From the NCBI GenBank assembly GCA_009746045.1, contig RPFO01000213.1:8745814-8809813 (forward strand): DNA of 64,000 bases, given 5' to 3'. Below, piece after piece: positions 22,929 to 32,900 of the stretch (positions within the stretch are counted from its first letter, which is position 1; every line of letters begins with the position of its first letter). Position numbers and translations under genes: made by a program. The DNA comes from Mesostigma viride (taxonomy: Eukaryota > Streptophyta > Mesostigmatophyceae > Mesostigmatales > Mesostigmataceae). The notes below the pieces were generated by a model. It was not told where the DNA came from. It did no database searches and was given only the letters and a program-made list of their open reading frames with translations.

Positions 22929-25900
22929 CTCGAAGCTCTCGAAACTCTCGAATCTCTCTCTCTGTCTCTCTCTCTCTCTGCCCCCCTCCTTTTCCTGCTT
23001 GCCCTCTTCTCCCCACACACTCTCTGCTGGCCCCCTCGCCCCCCCCCCCCCCCCGGTCTCTGCAACTGCAGCCCGAGGCACTGCTGCTAATCCTACAAAT
23101 ACTGCTCTTTATTTTTCCCGTCGCTCCACAAAAACAAACCTCAGGCCCACGGCGTGCCCGCACGACACGGGGCCTACCAATCCAGCACAATCGGCCGCAT
23201 CAGCCGCCAGACGTCGGTGCCCACGGGGAGCAGCGCCGGGGGGGGCAAGCTGGCACGCGGGGGCCGCCTCTCTGAGAGTTCGATCCCCGGCGACGGTGGC
23301 CCCTGGGGCATGTCCATCGACACCAGGCCTCTGGGATCGCCCGGGCCCGGTAACAGCCCTGCGATGATCACCCCCGGGGAGCACGAGCGGAAAGGCAGCT
23401 GGGACGGTACCGCCGCGTGGGACGCCTTCCTCGACCCCGAGGGGCTGAGTTGGCTCGCGGACGCGCTGTCCAAGCCGTGCGTGGATGAGCTCGAGGACCA
23501 CATGGAGGAGCCCGGCCGGCACCTCAAGGGCGGCATCTGCAACCTCATGGGCGTCGTCATGAATGAATCGTCGGTCGAGCCTCTGGTGCTAGGCAAGGGC
23601 GAGCTAAGGCTTGCAGACAGCAAGGGCGAAGGGCTCGTGTTTGATGCGATCGAGTCACCGTCATCCATGGCGGAGGGCATGCTGTCCCCCGTGGTCAACA
23701 GCCCGGTCCCGTTGATGGAGTCGGCGGTGTTGGGCAGCGTGTCGGGGGACAGCAGCTCGAGCAGCTCGTCGCAGTGGACGCTGCCGCCGCTCCTGCATTC
23801 GCTGGCAGGCGGGCGCATGGCCGTGGTGAACCAGCTACTGGCGACCACGCTGGGAAGGTGAGTGAGGGCCGGTGCCGTGTGTGATGGGTGACTGGGAAGT
23901 TAGGCGGGGGAGGGGGGGTTATAGCCTCGCACAGGCAATCATGTCAGTAGGACGTCAATTTTGTATAGCCAGGACCGTCGCCAGTGTTTGGGAGACAGCT
24001 TTTCTTGACCCCTTCATCTTTCTAGCATTTTCTTTCCCAGCTGCTTTCACTATCTCTTTTCCCCCTTCCCCTTTCCTCAAGCCCTCTCGCTTTCTTCTTT
24101 TAGGTTATGGCACCGTCTTGGGGTGATGTGTCCACGTGGGCGTTGTGTGGACTCATACAGATCCAGTTTACTTTTTTTGCCGTTTTCTTTCTGCCCAGGG
24201 CGAGCAAATTGGATCAGGATGGGGTATGATTCGCATTTTCAGCCACCAAGCTCCAAACTGTGCCCATCCCCAACCATGGCCCCTACCCTTACTACATGCT
24301 GCCCCAGTCGCCGCCCCTGCCAAAACCGTAACAACACCCCACCCCCACAACGTAACCCAGACCCAATCCCTAATGCTGACCCTAATCGCAACCCAAATCC
24401 AAACACCTACATCCCCACCTCAACCCCATCCAGGTGGGAGTTTAACGCGCACGAGCTGCAGTCGCTGACTGGCGGCAAGGCGCTCGCGGTGGTGGTCTAC
24501 GAGATCATCCGCAACGAGCGGCTCGTCCACAAGCTGGGGCTTGACCTGCGCCGCCTCCAGGGCTTCCTACTCGCGCTTAACGCCGGCTTCAACGAGCGCA
24601 ACGCCTACCACAACGGCACGCACGCGGCCGAGGTGGCCAACTCCTTCTACTGCCTCCTGCGCTGGTCCGGCGTGCGGGAGCTCCTTGATGACGTCGATGT
24701 CCTCGCTGGTCTGCTGGCATCCGCGATGCTCGAGTTTCGCCACCCGGGCCGCACCAACGACTCCCTCGTGCGCACGCGGCACAAGCTGGCGGTTCTGTAC
24801 AACGACCAGAGCGTGACCCAGAACCACGCGGTTGCGTCCGCTTGGCAACTCATGCTCGATGACCCGAGCGGCTGTGATTGCGTCGCGGGCTTTCCCCCGC
24901 ATCAGGCCACCCGTGTGCGGTCCCTCGTGCTGGACCTGGTGCTCGCGACCGACCTCGCCACACAGCACTTTGAGGTCCTCCGGCGCTTCAAGCGGCGCTT
25001 CCTCTGCGGCGACTGCCGCCAAGGGTGCAGCAAGACGGGCCGCCACGCGTGCTACCTGAGCTCGCCCGCCGTCCTCGAGGCTGTGAAGAGACAGCGAGAG
25101 AACCCGCTCAAGGGCAAGGGGGGCGGCAGGAGCCAGCGGCCGAGCAAGGGCAGGTTCTCGGATCACGGCGAGGGGGCTGTGGGGGGGGGGTCGCCCAGGG
25201 AGGAGGTGGCGAGCGTATCGATGGCGCCGGAGGGTCAGCCGCACCGCCTCCGGTTGTGCTTCAAGGACCGGAGGCTGCTGCTCATGATGGCGCTCAAGTG
25301 TGCGGATGTTGGGTACGTGCGATAGAAGTTAGAACCCTGATGGCGTACCACGGGTTGTGCTGTAGGAGAGAATACAATACATCCTGGCAATATATATATA
25401 TATATATCATAGGGTTGTACGATGAAAGACTTTACCCTCGTTCTCATGATGGCGATGAGTGTGCGGAAGTCAGGTGCATCCTGTGGAAAATTGTTGACAG
25501 GGTCATACTGCTGAAAAACGATTGGTTTGCGTGATTCCCTTGCGATGGTGATGGGTGCCAAGTGTCCGTGCGCATGTTGGGCACATGTGGAACTGTTGTT
25601 TGCGGTTGAAAGTCGCGGGATTGATGAGGTGGATGCCCAGGCGTGTAGTTCCATGCTCATGGCGGCCTTGAGTGTGGGGATGTTCAGTCCGCAAACAGCC
25701 CCCTATGCATGATCAGGTCACAGCAAACAACCACAGAAAGTAAACGATGGCCATGTCTGGGAAGGGCATGTACCTCCGCTGTATCCTTCCTCCAGAAGGT
25801 GTGCCCTACGCTAGCATTATTCCATGGTTTCACGCATGCTTGCTGTCAAAAGGGACAGCCGGGCACCACGCCAACCACCAAGTCAACCATGCCTGCTCAT

Positions 25901-28231
25901 TTGTACTGCATTCATGGCACTGATGGCTGCTGGATGTGTGCTGCCATACTCCTCCCTCTCTCCCCTTCCCCCCCCCCCCCCCCCCCCTCCTGTGCCCCCC
26001 TCCCTTCCCCCCTGCCACCTTCCGCCTACCCCCCTTCCCCACGCTACATTGCTCCCCAACCATGTGGTTACAGCCACCTGGCCAAGATCGGCCCCCTCCA
26101 CCGCAAGTGGGCGATCCAGCAACACTCCGAGCTGCAGAGGCAGGGCCAGCTAGAGCATGGGCTGGGCCTGAAACCATCACCTTTCTCCGACCCCACCACC
26201 AACGACCCGACGCAGCAAGGCGCGTCGCTCTACAACCATCTAGACGATGACTTCCAGCAGCCGTCACCTCAGCAACCGCATCCATATTCGCAGCGCAAGG
26301 ATGGCGTGGGCACAGGGGCGCCCTCGGCGGCAGCGGGGCACACACACTCGTTGCCCCATCCACCTCCAGGGAGCCCTACTCCGCACTGGCGGACGCCCGG
26401 GCCCATCCTGCCGGCGCCGCAGCTGCCCCCCCTCGCGCTCGATACCGCCTTCCCCCCCTCGGTCAAGGTCAGCACGAACCCGATGTATCATCATACGCGC
26501 ACGCTGTCGGACTCGGACAGCGTGCTCTCGGGCAGCCTCGTCGCGTCACCCTACGCGAGCAGGGCATCCCACGACGGCGTGGTCCCTCCCTCGGGCGACA
26601 TCCTGAGCGGATCTGGGAACGATTCGACGTCCTCACTCCCCCCGGAGCTGAACCTTCACTCAGCCACGGCGGCGCCCTCTGTGTCTGAGACAGCCAGCCT
26701 GGCCGCCGGCACTGGCACTGGCAGCGTGATTGTGTCTCCCCCCTCGCCCACGCCCCCTCTCTCGACCTCGCTCGCCCGTTTCCAGATGTCGTTCTTTGCG
26801 TTCGTCGGCCTCCCCCTGTTCAAGGCCTGGTCAGCCGCGTTCGAGGCGCACGAGAGCACGTCGGGGCGCGAGGTCATGGACAACCTAATGGACAACTACA
26901 ACACATGGCTGCGGCTCGTGGAGGTCTCCGCGGCGCACGATGGCGCCCATGCAGGGCAGCCCCAAGGAAACCGACGCGTGTCCCTGGAAACTCACCACGG
27001 GAGCATGACCATGCATCACGGGGGCAACAACGTCGCCTTGGGGGGCCCACCTGGCGGGCTGATTGACCATCCGGCGGCCCACGTGATGGGCCGGATCCAC
27101 GTGCCGGCGTCCAGCTCAAGCAAGTCCCAGCATTCCTCGCTCCACTCCATCCATCCGGAGATCAAGGACCTGTTGGAGACCGCCCACAGCCGTGACGGCA
27201 GCGAGAATGGCCATGGGAACGGCCATGCCCTCACGGGGGACAGATCCAGCAGTTCCCCATTTGATGCCCCTTTCCTGGTCCCTGGGGCGACCATGTCGAA
27301 CACCGAGGGGGACCACTCGGCCCTCTCCTCGCCCACGTATACCCCCCGCGGCGCCGCATACCAACGCAGCCTGAGCAGCGTCAAGATCATGATGTCGCTC
27401 TCACGGCCCGGGACGCCCCGCCAGGTGCCCCTTCCGGGGCCGCCGCAGGCTCCGGGCTACACGCCGCTGCCCCCACAGGCGCATTCGCCCACGCAGCCCC
27501 CGGCGCCGCCCCCGCCCTTATCCCACCGCGGTGCCACCCGGAGCGAAGGGAGCCGCCTCATGCCAGCTGTCCCGCTGTCGCTCGACACGACCGCGCTCCC
27601 GGGGCCAAAGGGCTCCATCACCCCGATCCCGGATGCGAGCAGTCTCTACATGCACGGGACGCCCAACGGGATCTACCCCGCTGCTCTCCCCCCCCACCTG
27701 CGTCTCCGCACCACGGGTGGGGCCACCGCGAGTGCTGACCTCGGCTCTCCGACCGGGTATTTCGATGGCAAGGCCTCTGGTGCCCCTGGGTGGGTCCCTG
27801 CGCGCGGCCCCTACGCGGCGGTGGAGGGCGATGACGCGCTCTCGGTGGAGGACAGCAACCGCAACGAGGAGGATTCCCCCCTGGCCGCCTTCAGTGAGCG
27901 GAGCGTCTCGTCCTGGGTGGACGCGCTCCCTGGTAGCGGGACCGGGCGGCACCGCAAGGCTAGCAGTAGTGGCGGGAACGGGGCGGGCGGTAGCAACGGG
28001 GCCCCAGTATCTGAGGCCAAGCCGGGCGGACGGCATGGCGGCACGGGCGCTTTGTCCAAGATCCGGAACAAGCTGTCCAAGCTGCCCTCGGCGGACAAGC
28101 GGAAAGGCCTCGGGATGGTATCTGCACCGTCGGAGGCATCGCTTGTGCAGGACAACAATGGGGAGAGGCCCCAGGACTCGAGCGTGGCGCTGGATGACAT
28201 GGAGAATGGGGACCTGGGCCGTATGGCATAA
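17519..28231 (+). CDS. Membrane-anchored class I cyclic-nucleotide phosphodiesterase-like protein (5' end missing)
   Basis: Six exons are read: 17519-17836, 19895-20329, 22503-22664 (or from 22501), 23145-23857, 24434-25312 and 26074-28231, about 1,550 codons. Exons 1-2 hold about six hydrophobic helices; exon 3 has a helical linker of the kind that precedes PDE domains; exon 4 is low-complexity; exon 5 and the start of exon 6 form the PDE catalytic domain (YHNGTHA, HPGRTN, YNDQSV, ATD, KCADVG, then Q with F three residues later); the rest is a long Ser/Pro/Gly-rich tail. The family hydrolyses cAMP or cGMP. Here the metal-binding HD pair reads LE, and ENHH reads QNHA, so activity is doubtful. 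Two insertions interrupt the domain. The phase from exon 2 to exon 3 needs either acceptor CCAGAG or donor GTGTGC at 20334. No start codon was found; earlier exons should lie upstream of the CCCT tract. Confidence 0.85.
17837..19894 (+). other. Intron between PDE-like exons 1 and 2
   Basis: Includes three 25-bp copies of AACGTTACATTGTGCTGGAT at 17973-18047 and a dispersed repeat at 18559-18612 that recurs at 29148-29196. No further exon supported. Confidence 0.6.
19895..20329 (+). CDS. PDE-like gene, exon 2 seen: further membrane helices
   Basis: 145 codons in phase 0; acceptor GCCCGCAG, donor GTACGT. Hydrophobic runs around [39 protein letters not shown] and [13 protein letters not shown] complete a roughly six-helix module, then comes a basic, Gly-rich cytosolic stretch. 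The last 19 bases form part of a 31-bp tandem repeat that runs on into the intron. An alternative donor at 20334 would give phase 1 and join cleanly to an acceptor at 22500. Confidence 0.8.
20311..20558 (+). repeat. 31-bp repeat straddling a splice donor
   Basis: About eight units of the type GGATGAATGGCGGAGAAGGG; the first unit is the last 19 coding bases of exon 2 plus the first 12 intron bases. Confidence 0.85.
21558..21800. repeat. 76-bp tandem repeat, three copies
   Basis: Starts AACAAGTAGGCTTCTTTGTC at 21558, 21634 and 21710, with a partial fourth at 21786. Lies in the intron before PDE-like exon 3. Confidence 0.85.
22236..22445 (+). repeat. (CTCGC)n array
   Basis: About 40 nearly perfect 5-bp units followed by a CT-rich tract and the acceptor of exon 3. 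Confidence 0.95.
22501..22664 (+). CDS. PDE-like gene, exon 3 seen: linker helix
   Basis: Follows a long pyrimidine tract (CTCGC array, then CCTCCAG). Reads [14 protein letters not shown] and an acidic helix [22 protein letters not shown], like the segment N-terminal to many PDE catalytic domains. Donor GTAGGT. In phase 0 the coding part begins at 22503; starting at 22501 requires a phase-1 upstream donor. Confidence 0.75.
22839..22926 (+). repeat. (CT)n(GT)n microsatellite
   Basis: Adjacent dinucleotide runs in the intron before PDE-like exon 4; another CT run and a poly-C run follow up to 23054. Confidence 0.95.
23145..23857 (+). CDS. PDE-like gene, exon 4 seen: low-complexity linker
   Basis: 713 nt, phase 0 in and phase 2 out; acceptor AACCTCAG, donor GTGAGT. 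Rich in Ser, Gly and Pro, with a more ordered part around [19 protein letters not shown] and a C-terminal helix [16 protein letters not shown] leading into the catalytic domain. No motif recognised beyond composition and position. Confidence 0.8.
24434..25312 (+). CDS. PDE-like gene, exon 5 seen: catalytic domain core
   Basis: 879 nt; one base completes the previous codon, phase 2 out; acceptor CATCCAG, donor GTACGT. Family motifs in order: catalytic His in YHNGTHA (24606-24626), where the second His is a metal ligand; the HD metal motif replaced by LEFRHPG (24729-24749); [11 protein letters not shown] in place of YNDxSVxENHH (24798-24830); ATD (24945-24953); KCADVG, with the final metal-ligand Asp at 25305-25307. 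Between ATD and KCAD lies an insertion with the spacing C-x2-C-x3-C-x7-C (25005-25052) and a Gly/Ser/Lys-rich run. Confidence 0.9.
26074..28231 (+). CDS. PDE-like gene, last exon: end of catalytic domain and long tail
   Basis: Acceptor GGTTACAG; one base completes Gly, giving [18 protein letters not shown], a clean match to the helix after the metal Asp in PDEs. [11 protein letters not shown] follows, then about 190 low-complexity residues, then [17 protein letters not shown], which carries the invariant purine-binding Gln (26783) and the Phe clamp. The remaining 450 or so residues are Ser/Pro/Gly-rich with a basic patch ([19 protein letters not shown]) near the end. Stop TAA at 28229. Confidence 0.85.
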
Positions 28232-29793
28232 AGGAGGAGGGGAGGAGGAGGAATGGGAGCGTGCGGGGGTCGAGGAGGAGGGCACCTGTGTCCTGTAATG
28301 TACAGCTTTTACTGTCCTGGCGCGCACTGGTTACTGCGCTTGCTGTAAGCAGGAGCAAGGAGGAGGGGCTGGGAGCAAGGAGGAGGAAGGAGGGAGGAAA
28401 AGGGGGGGTGTATAGGGAAGGAATGCTTCAAAGGAGGACTGTGGGCCTTGTGATGTGCATCCATCGTGGTCCCTTAAGGGAGGTGATCCTTGTCACACTT
28501 GGCATGTGCCTAGGTCCCACGGGGGTGGCCCCAAGTGCATGCGGAAGCGAGTTGACGCTGCCGTTGCCTGGGCCTGCCCATTCCTGGGGGTAGTGTATCC
28601 TGCAAATGGCAGGGTGACAAGATGGTCAAAACTAGGCTCGCGCCCCGACGGCGTGATCAGAACGGGAGATGCTGAGAATTTGTCGGGGTTGCTTGTGGTT
28701 GAAGTGCTTGGCGCAATATATTCGAATTTATAGAAGCTAGAAGGTGGAGGGCCAATCGTTCCTGTGTCCTCCCACGGCCAGGTCCTGATGAGCACTTTGA
28801 TGTATTTATGACGAACAGTGTTGGCTGATTCTCTAAGAAATTGCACATGTTCATGGCTAACTGTCTTGATGGCCAACAGTCTTGATGGCCAGGTGCCTGC
28901 ATGGTGGTAGCCCAACAGGGTATAATTGATACTTGTATTTCTGGTATAGGTTTCCCAGATCCTCCTTTGCTGAAAGTATTTGGTACCGTTCTGCACATGG
29001 GAAATGCATGTGAAATAGTTTTTGAGCGCTGACCTGCTGGCATGGGCACCCTGAGCTGGTGGCGTGACCCCTAGCGGACACGGATGCATGTTCAAACCCC
29101 TCATGTGATAGTTCTAGTTGCCTATATGTTTACAAATATACTATGTATGGTCCGGATTCTCCCGATTTCTGGCCTGCGCTGGTTGTCTCCTTGATACTAT
29201 GTATGATATTGTTGGCTTGCTCCTTGCATGTCATGGTGTCAATTCTTTTCTTTACGGTCCTTCCTCTTTTTCTGGCTTTCCTGCTGTTGCATGCCGATCT
29301 CATCTCCGTAATTTATCATTCTCAATAAAATTATCTGATTATTGATAATGATAAATTAGGGAGGTACGTAAGAGCGGCTGGCATGCAACATCAGGAAAGC
29401 CCTGAAAAGAAGAACCCTACAGAAAATAAGCTCATGACACCTCTACTTTTCTTTAGGCTGGGGCCAGATCGGGGCAACAATAACGGGGATGATGCAGACG
29501 ATATTTGTTTAAACTTTTGTGTAATTATTTTTCTAATGAGATTAGCGTAGTACTCCATGGCATGCCTTTGCGCATGACACGCAAGTACTTACTTACTTAC
29601 TTATCGGGGCAACAGCTCTAACCTTTTCACACACAGCAGCCCAAACAAAATTCCGGGAGCATTAACCAGAAATGCATTTACATTGACACTACAGTGGTCA
29701 GATTAGCATAAATCAAACTGTGCAACAATTCCCTACTTTGCGAGGGCATGGCTTCGTCATAGATGAATAAGACAAAAAATGACCACTGCCCAT
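28232..29793. other. Convergent 3' flank of the PDE-like and RETICULATA-related genes
   Basis: TGTAA words near 28296 could serve as an algal polyadenylation signal, but this is weak. Contains the dispersed repeat at 29148-29196 and the foldback at 29225-29445. Confidence 0.4.
29225..29445. repeat. Imperfect foldback of about 100-bp arms
   Basis: AATTTATCATTCTCAATAA faces TTATTGATAATGATAAATT across about 12 bases near 29333. Outward, TTTCCTGCTGTTGCATGCC matches the complement of GGCATGCAACATCAGGAAA, and TGTCATGGTGTCAA matches TCATGACACC, so the hairpin extends well beyond the core. Confidence 0.65.
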
Positions 29794-29987
29794 TTACTGC
29801 ACGCCAAAATAGCGCGCCATGTCGATAAACTGCTCCCCTCCGATCACGTTGTTGGCAAACCGCAGCACGATCGTGCCACCGTACGAGAGCGGTGGGAAGC
29901 GGCGGCCGATGAACGAGTTCTCCAGCACGCGCTCGAGACCGTTCAGCGTCTGGTACCGGAGGTTGGACGAGACGCCCATGAAGAGTG
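29794..29987 (-). CDS. RETICULATA-related gene, exon 8 (terminal)
   Basis: 194 nt; acceptor CCCTCGCAG; stop TAA at 29796-29794. Encodes the most conserved part of the family: LFMGVSSNLRYQTLNGLERV, then VLRFANNVIGGEQFIDMARY and FGVQ at the end. Confidence 0.92.
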
Positions 29988-32900
29988 CTGCGAGGGAAGG
30001 GCAAAGGAATCGGACAGGGCGATATGTCAGCGGCATAGTAGCGGAAACGAAAGCAGCAACGAAGCAGCAGCCAATCAGCGGCCAATCAGCAACCAAGAAG
30101 CGACCGAGCAGCAACCAAGCAGCCACCGAGCAGCAACCTAGCAGCAACCGAGCAGCAACCAAGCAGCAACCGAGCAGCAACCGAGCAGCAACCGAGCAGC
30201 AACCGAGCAGCAACCGAGCAGCAACCGAGCAGCAACCGAGCAGCAACCGAGCAGCAACCGAGCAGCAACCGAGCAGCAACCGAGCAGCAACCGAGCAGCA
30301 ACCGAGCAGCAACCGCGCAGCAACCAAGCAGCAACCGAGCAGCAACCGAGCAGCAACCGAGCAGCAACCAAGCAGCGACCAAGCAGCAGCCGAGCAGCAA
30401 CCGCGCAGCAACCGCGCAGCAACCGAGCAGCAACTGCGCAGCAACCGAGCAGCAACCGAGCAGCAACCAAGCAGCAACCAAGCAGCAACCAAGCAGCATC
30501 CAAGCAGCAACCAAGCAGCAACCAAGCAGCAACCAAGCAGCAACCAAGCAGCAACCAAGCAGCAACCAAGCAGCAACCAAGCAGCAACCAAGTAGCAACC
30601 AAGCAGCATACAAGGGACAGGGCAGTGAGACAATGAATACGAGGCGGCTGGCATGCTAATGCCTTTGCATGACTAAGATCAGGTTTCTGTAAGGAAGACC
30701 AGTGTATGTACACGAGGGGGCATGTGCAGGGCGGCGGAGCAGGGAAAATGCGGGAAGTGCAACCGGCCAACAAAAGCACAGCACGGAAGCAAAGCATATA
30801 TTCTGGGCAAAACGTCCTAAGAGTTCTGCAACGTCTGCTCTGCGTCTGCGCCCAACCGGACTTTTTTATTTCAAAAGAAATGCAGTCGTACTTGTATCAA
30901 TTATTCTGCACAAACGTGTTCGCCTACCACCTCCCAATTACTGCACCATTCAGCGGTTCCATGCCATAAAAATATCAGGATCAGACAGGCGGGAGGGCAC
31001 CCTAGGCAGCTCCCGCGGTTCCATGCCATTTCTCAAAGACAACCGGCCTGGGTCACGCTACGGCATTCACGCATAATGTATCCCGAATTAATAAAATTAA
31101 TTAATTAATTAGACTCGTGTATCCCATTATTATACTCACGCATCGTGTATCCCGCATTGGTGGTCTTATCTGACAGTCAGCACGTGCGTTCCATCACAAG
31201 TGAGCTGCATTGAAGAATGAGCGGCTATTACATAATTGACCAACAAGAAAACCATTTACAACGAACCATGTGAACTGAGCGGGCCATCTCGCGGCCCATC
31301 TCCAATGTGCCCACCCATCCCATGCGCGCCCATCCCATCCGCATGCACCCCGCAGTGTCCTGTTCTGGCCGGTCCACGTCAATGAGAGTTTACTTTACCG
31401 ATGACGCATGCCCATGGCGCTACCGGCCCCACGCGCCCCCCATGCCCTCCACTTACCCCACCCGCCCCACTTTCCCAACACGGCCTGCTTACGCCATGCG
31501 CCCCACTAACTCCACAGTGCACATTCACCCCGCTTACCCCAAACGCCCGCCGTCTTTAGCACGGGTGGCGGCACCACCTGCTTGGCTTCCTTGGCCGGCT
31601 TGGCCCCGTCCTTGGCCTCGCTCTTTTTGTTGCCCGTGAGCGCCCTGCAGGTTTGACGGGAAGCAGGCGGTGGCCATTGGAGTCAAAGGTTATACTAGGC
31701 AATCAAATCTCATGACTGCGTCACGGAGCCTAAATCCTCAATGGAACAGATTGCGGTGAGGGTGGATGGCAGACAGGCTTTTTGGTGGTCAATGTGGACA
31801 GTATGGCCAGGTGCCAGCAAACCACGCTCGCGTCATCATGCGCACCCACCGGCAACGCTTTTTTCCCATGGTGGTCACCCACTATTTGCTGCCTGCCTCG
31901 ACGATGTACAGGCAACTTGGGTTTCCCATAAACGTGGCCACTCACCGGCGCACAGCGATGAATCCGTTGGCAAGCGTCTGACCCGCGCCGCCGCACACCA
32001 AGCCGATGACCGCATACTCCCCGCCCTGCCACCCACATGGTCGCAACATTCCGAGCAGACCCAGACCACCACAAGGCCTCCAAGGGATGGAGAGTGAGGC
32101 GTTGTCAGGTCGGCCACATCGTACAAGGACGATTCTTGACACACGATGGGCGACTTTTGATAAATGTTCACTATTGTTCAAGTACCACCAATATTGCCTG
32201 ATCTACTGGTGTTGTTTGAGTGAATCCAGCCGTATGAGACGAGAATAAGAAAACAAGCTGGGACTCTGCGCCGGCAAACGCCACGTCATACGAGGTCCAA
32301 GATATCGCCACAAACACAGTCCATGACATCCAGCAGCTTCCTATACACCCAAAACATAACTGCCCGGGGGATGCATCCCCCACTGGAGCCGCGGCCTGCC
32401 TGCCCACTTCAATATCACGTCCACACAAGCAACAGTGTGCTACTTGGAACAAAAGAGGAGAGATATGTGAGCCAAGCATGTTGGCGCAAAGGTCTGAGGG
32501 TGGATTGAGTTTACTTTCATTGCAGGGAAAACATTTTGGCTTATTGATTTTGTTGAACCACACCAACTTGAAATAGCACAAGCCACCTTTGCAGAGATGG
32601 TGGACGTCCTCGGCTCCATAAACAAATCACATATACTGGCATTGTGTGACGTACCTTTACAAAGATCGTGGACGTCCTCTGTGCCACTGTGTACGGCGCC
32701 TTGCCGATGGGCGTCTTCTCAAAGCAGCTGCCGACAAATGTCACAAGGGGGCAAGGGGGGCGTAGCAAGGAAGCACAGCAAGCGACCGCAACAAGGGGGG
32801 AAAGGGTTCCGTGTGGTAGGTTTTTAGTGGGGACCTCCTTTGGCCTGCCAAACCGGCCTGCTATATCTATGCAGTTCTTCACGCACGATGCAACACCGCG

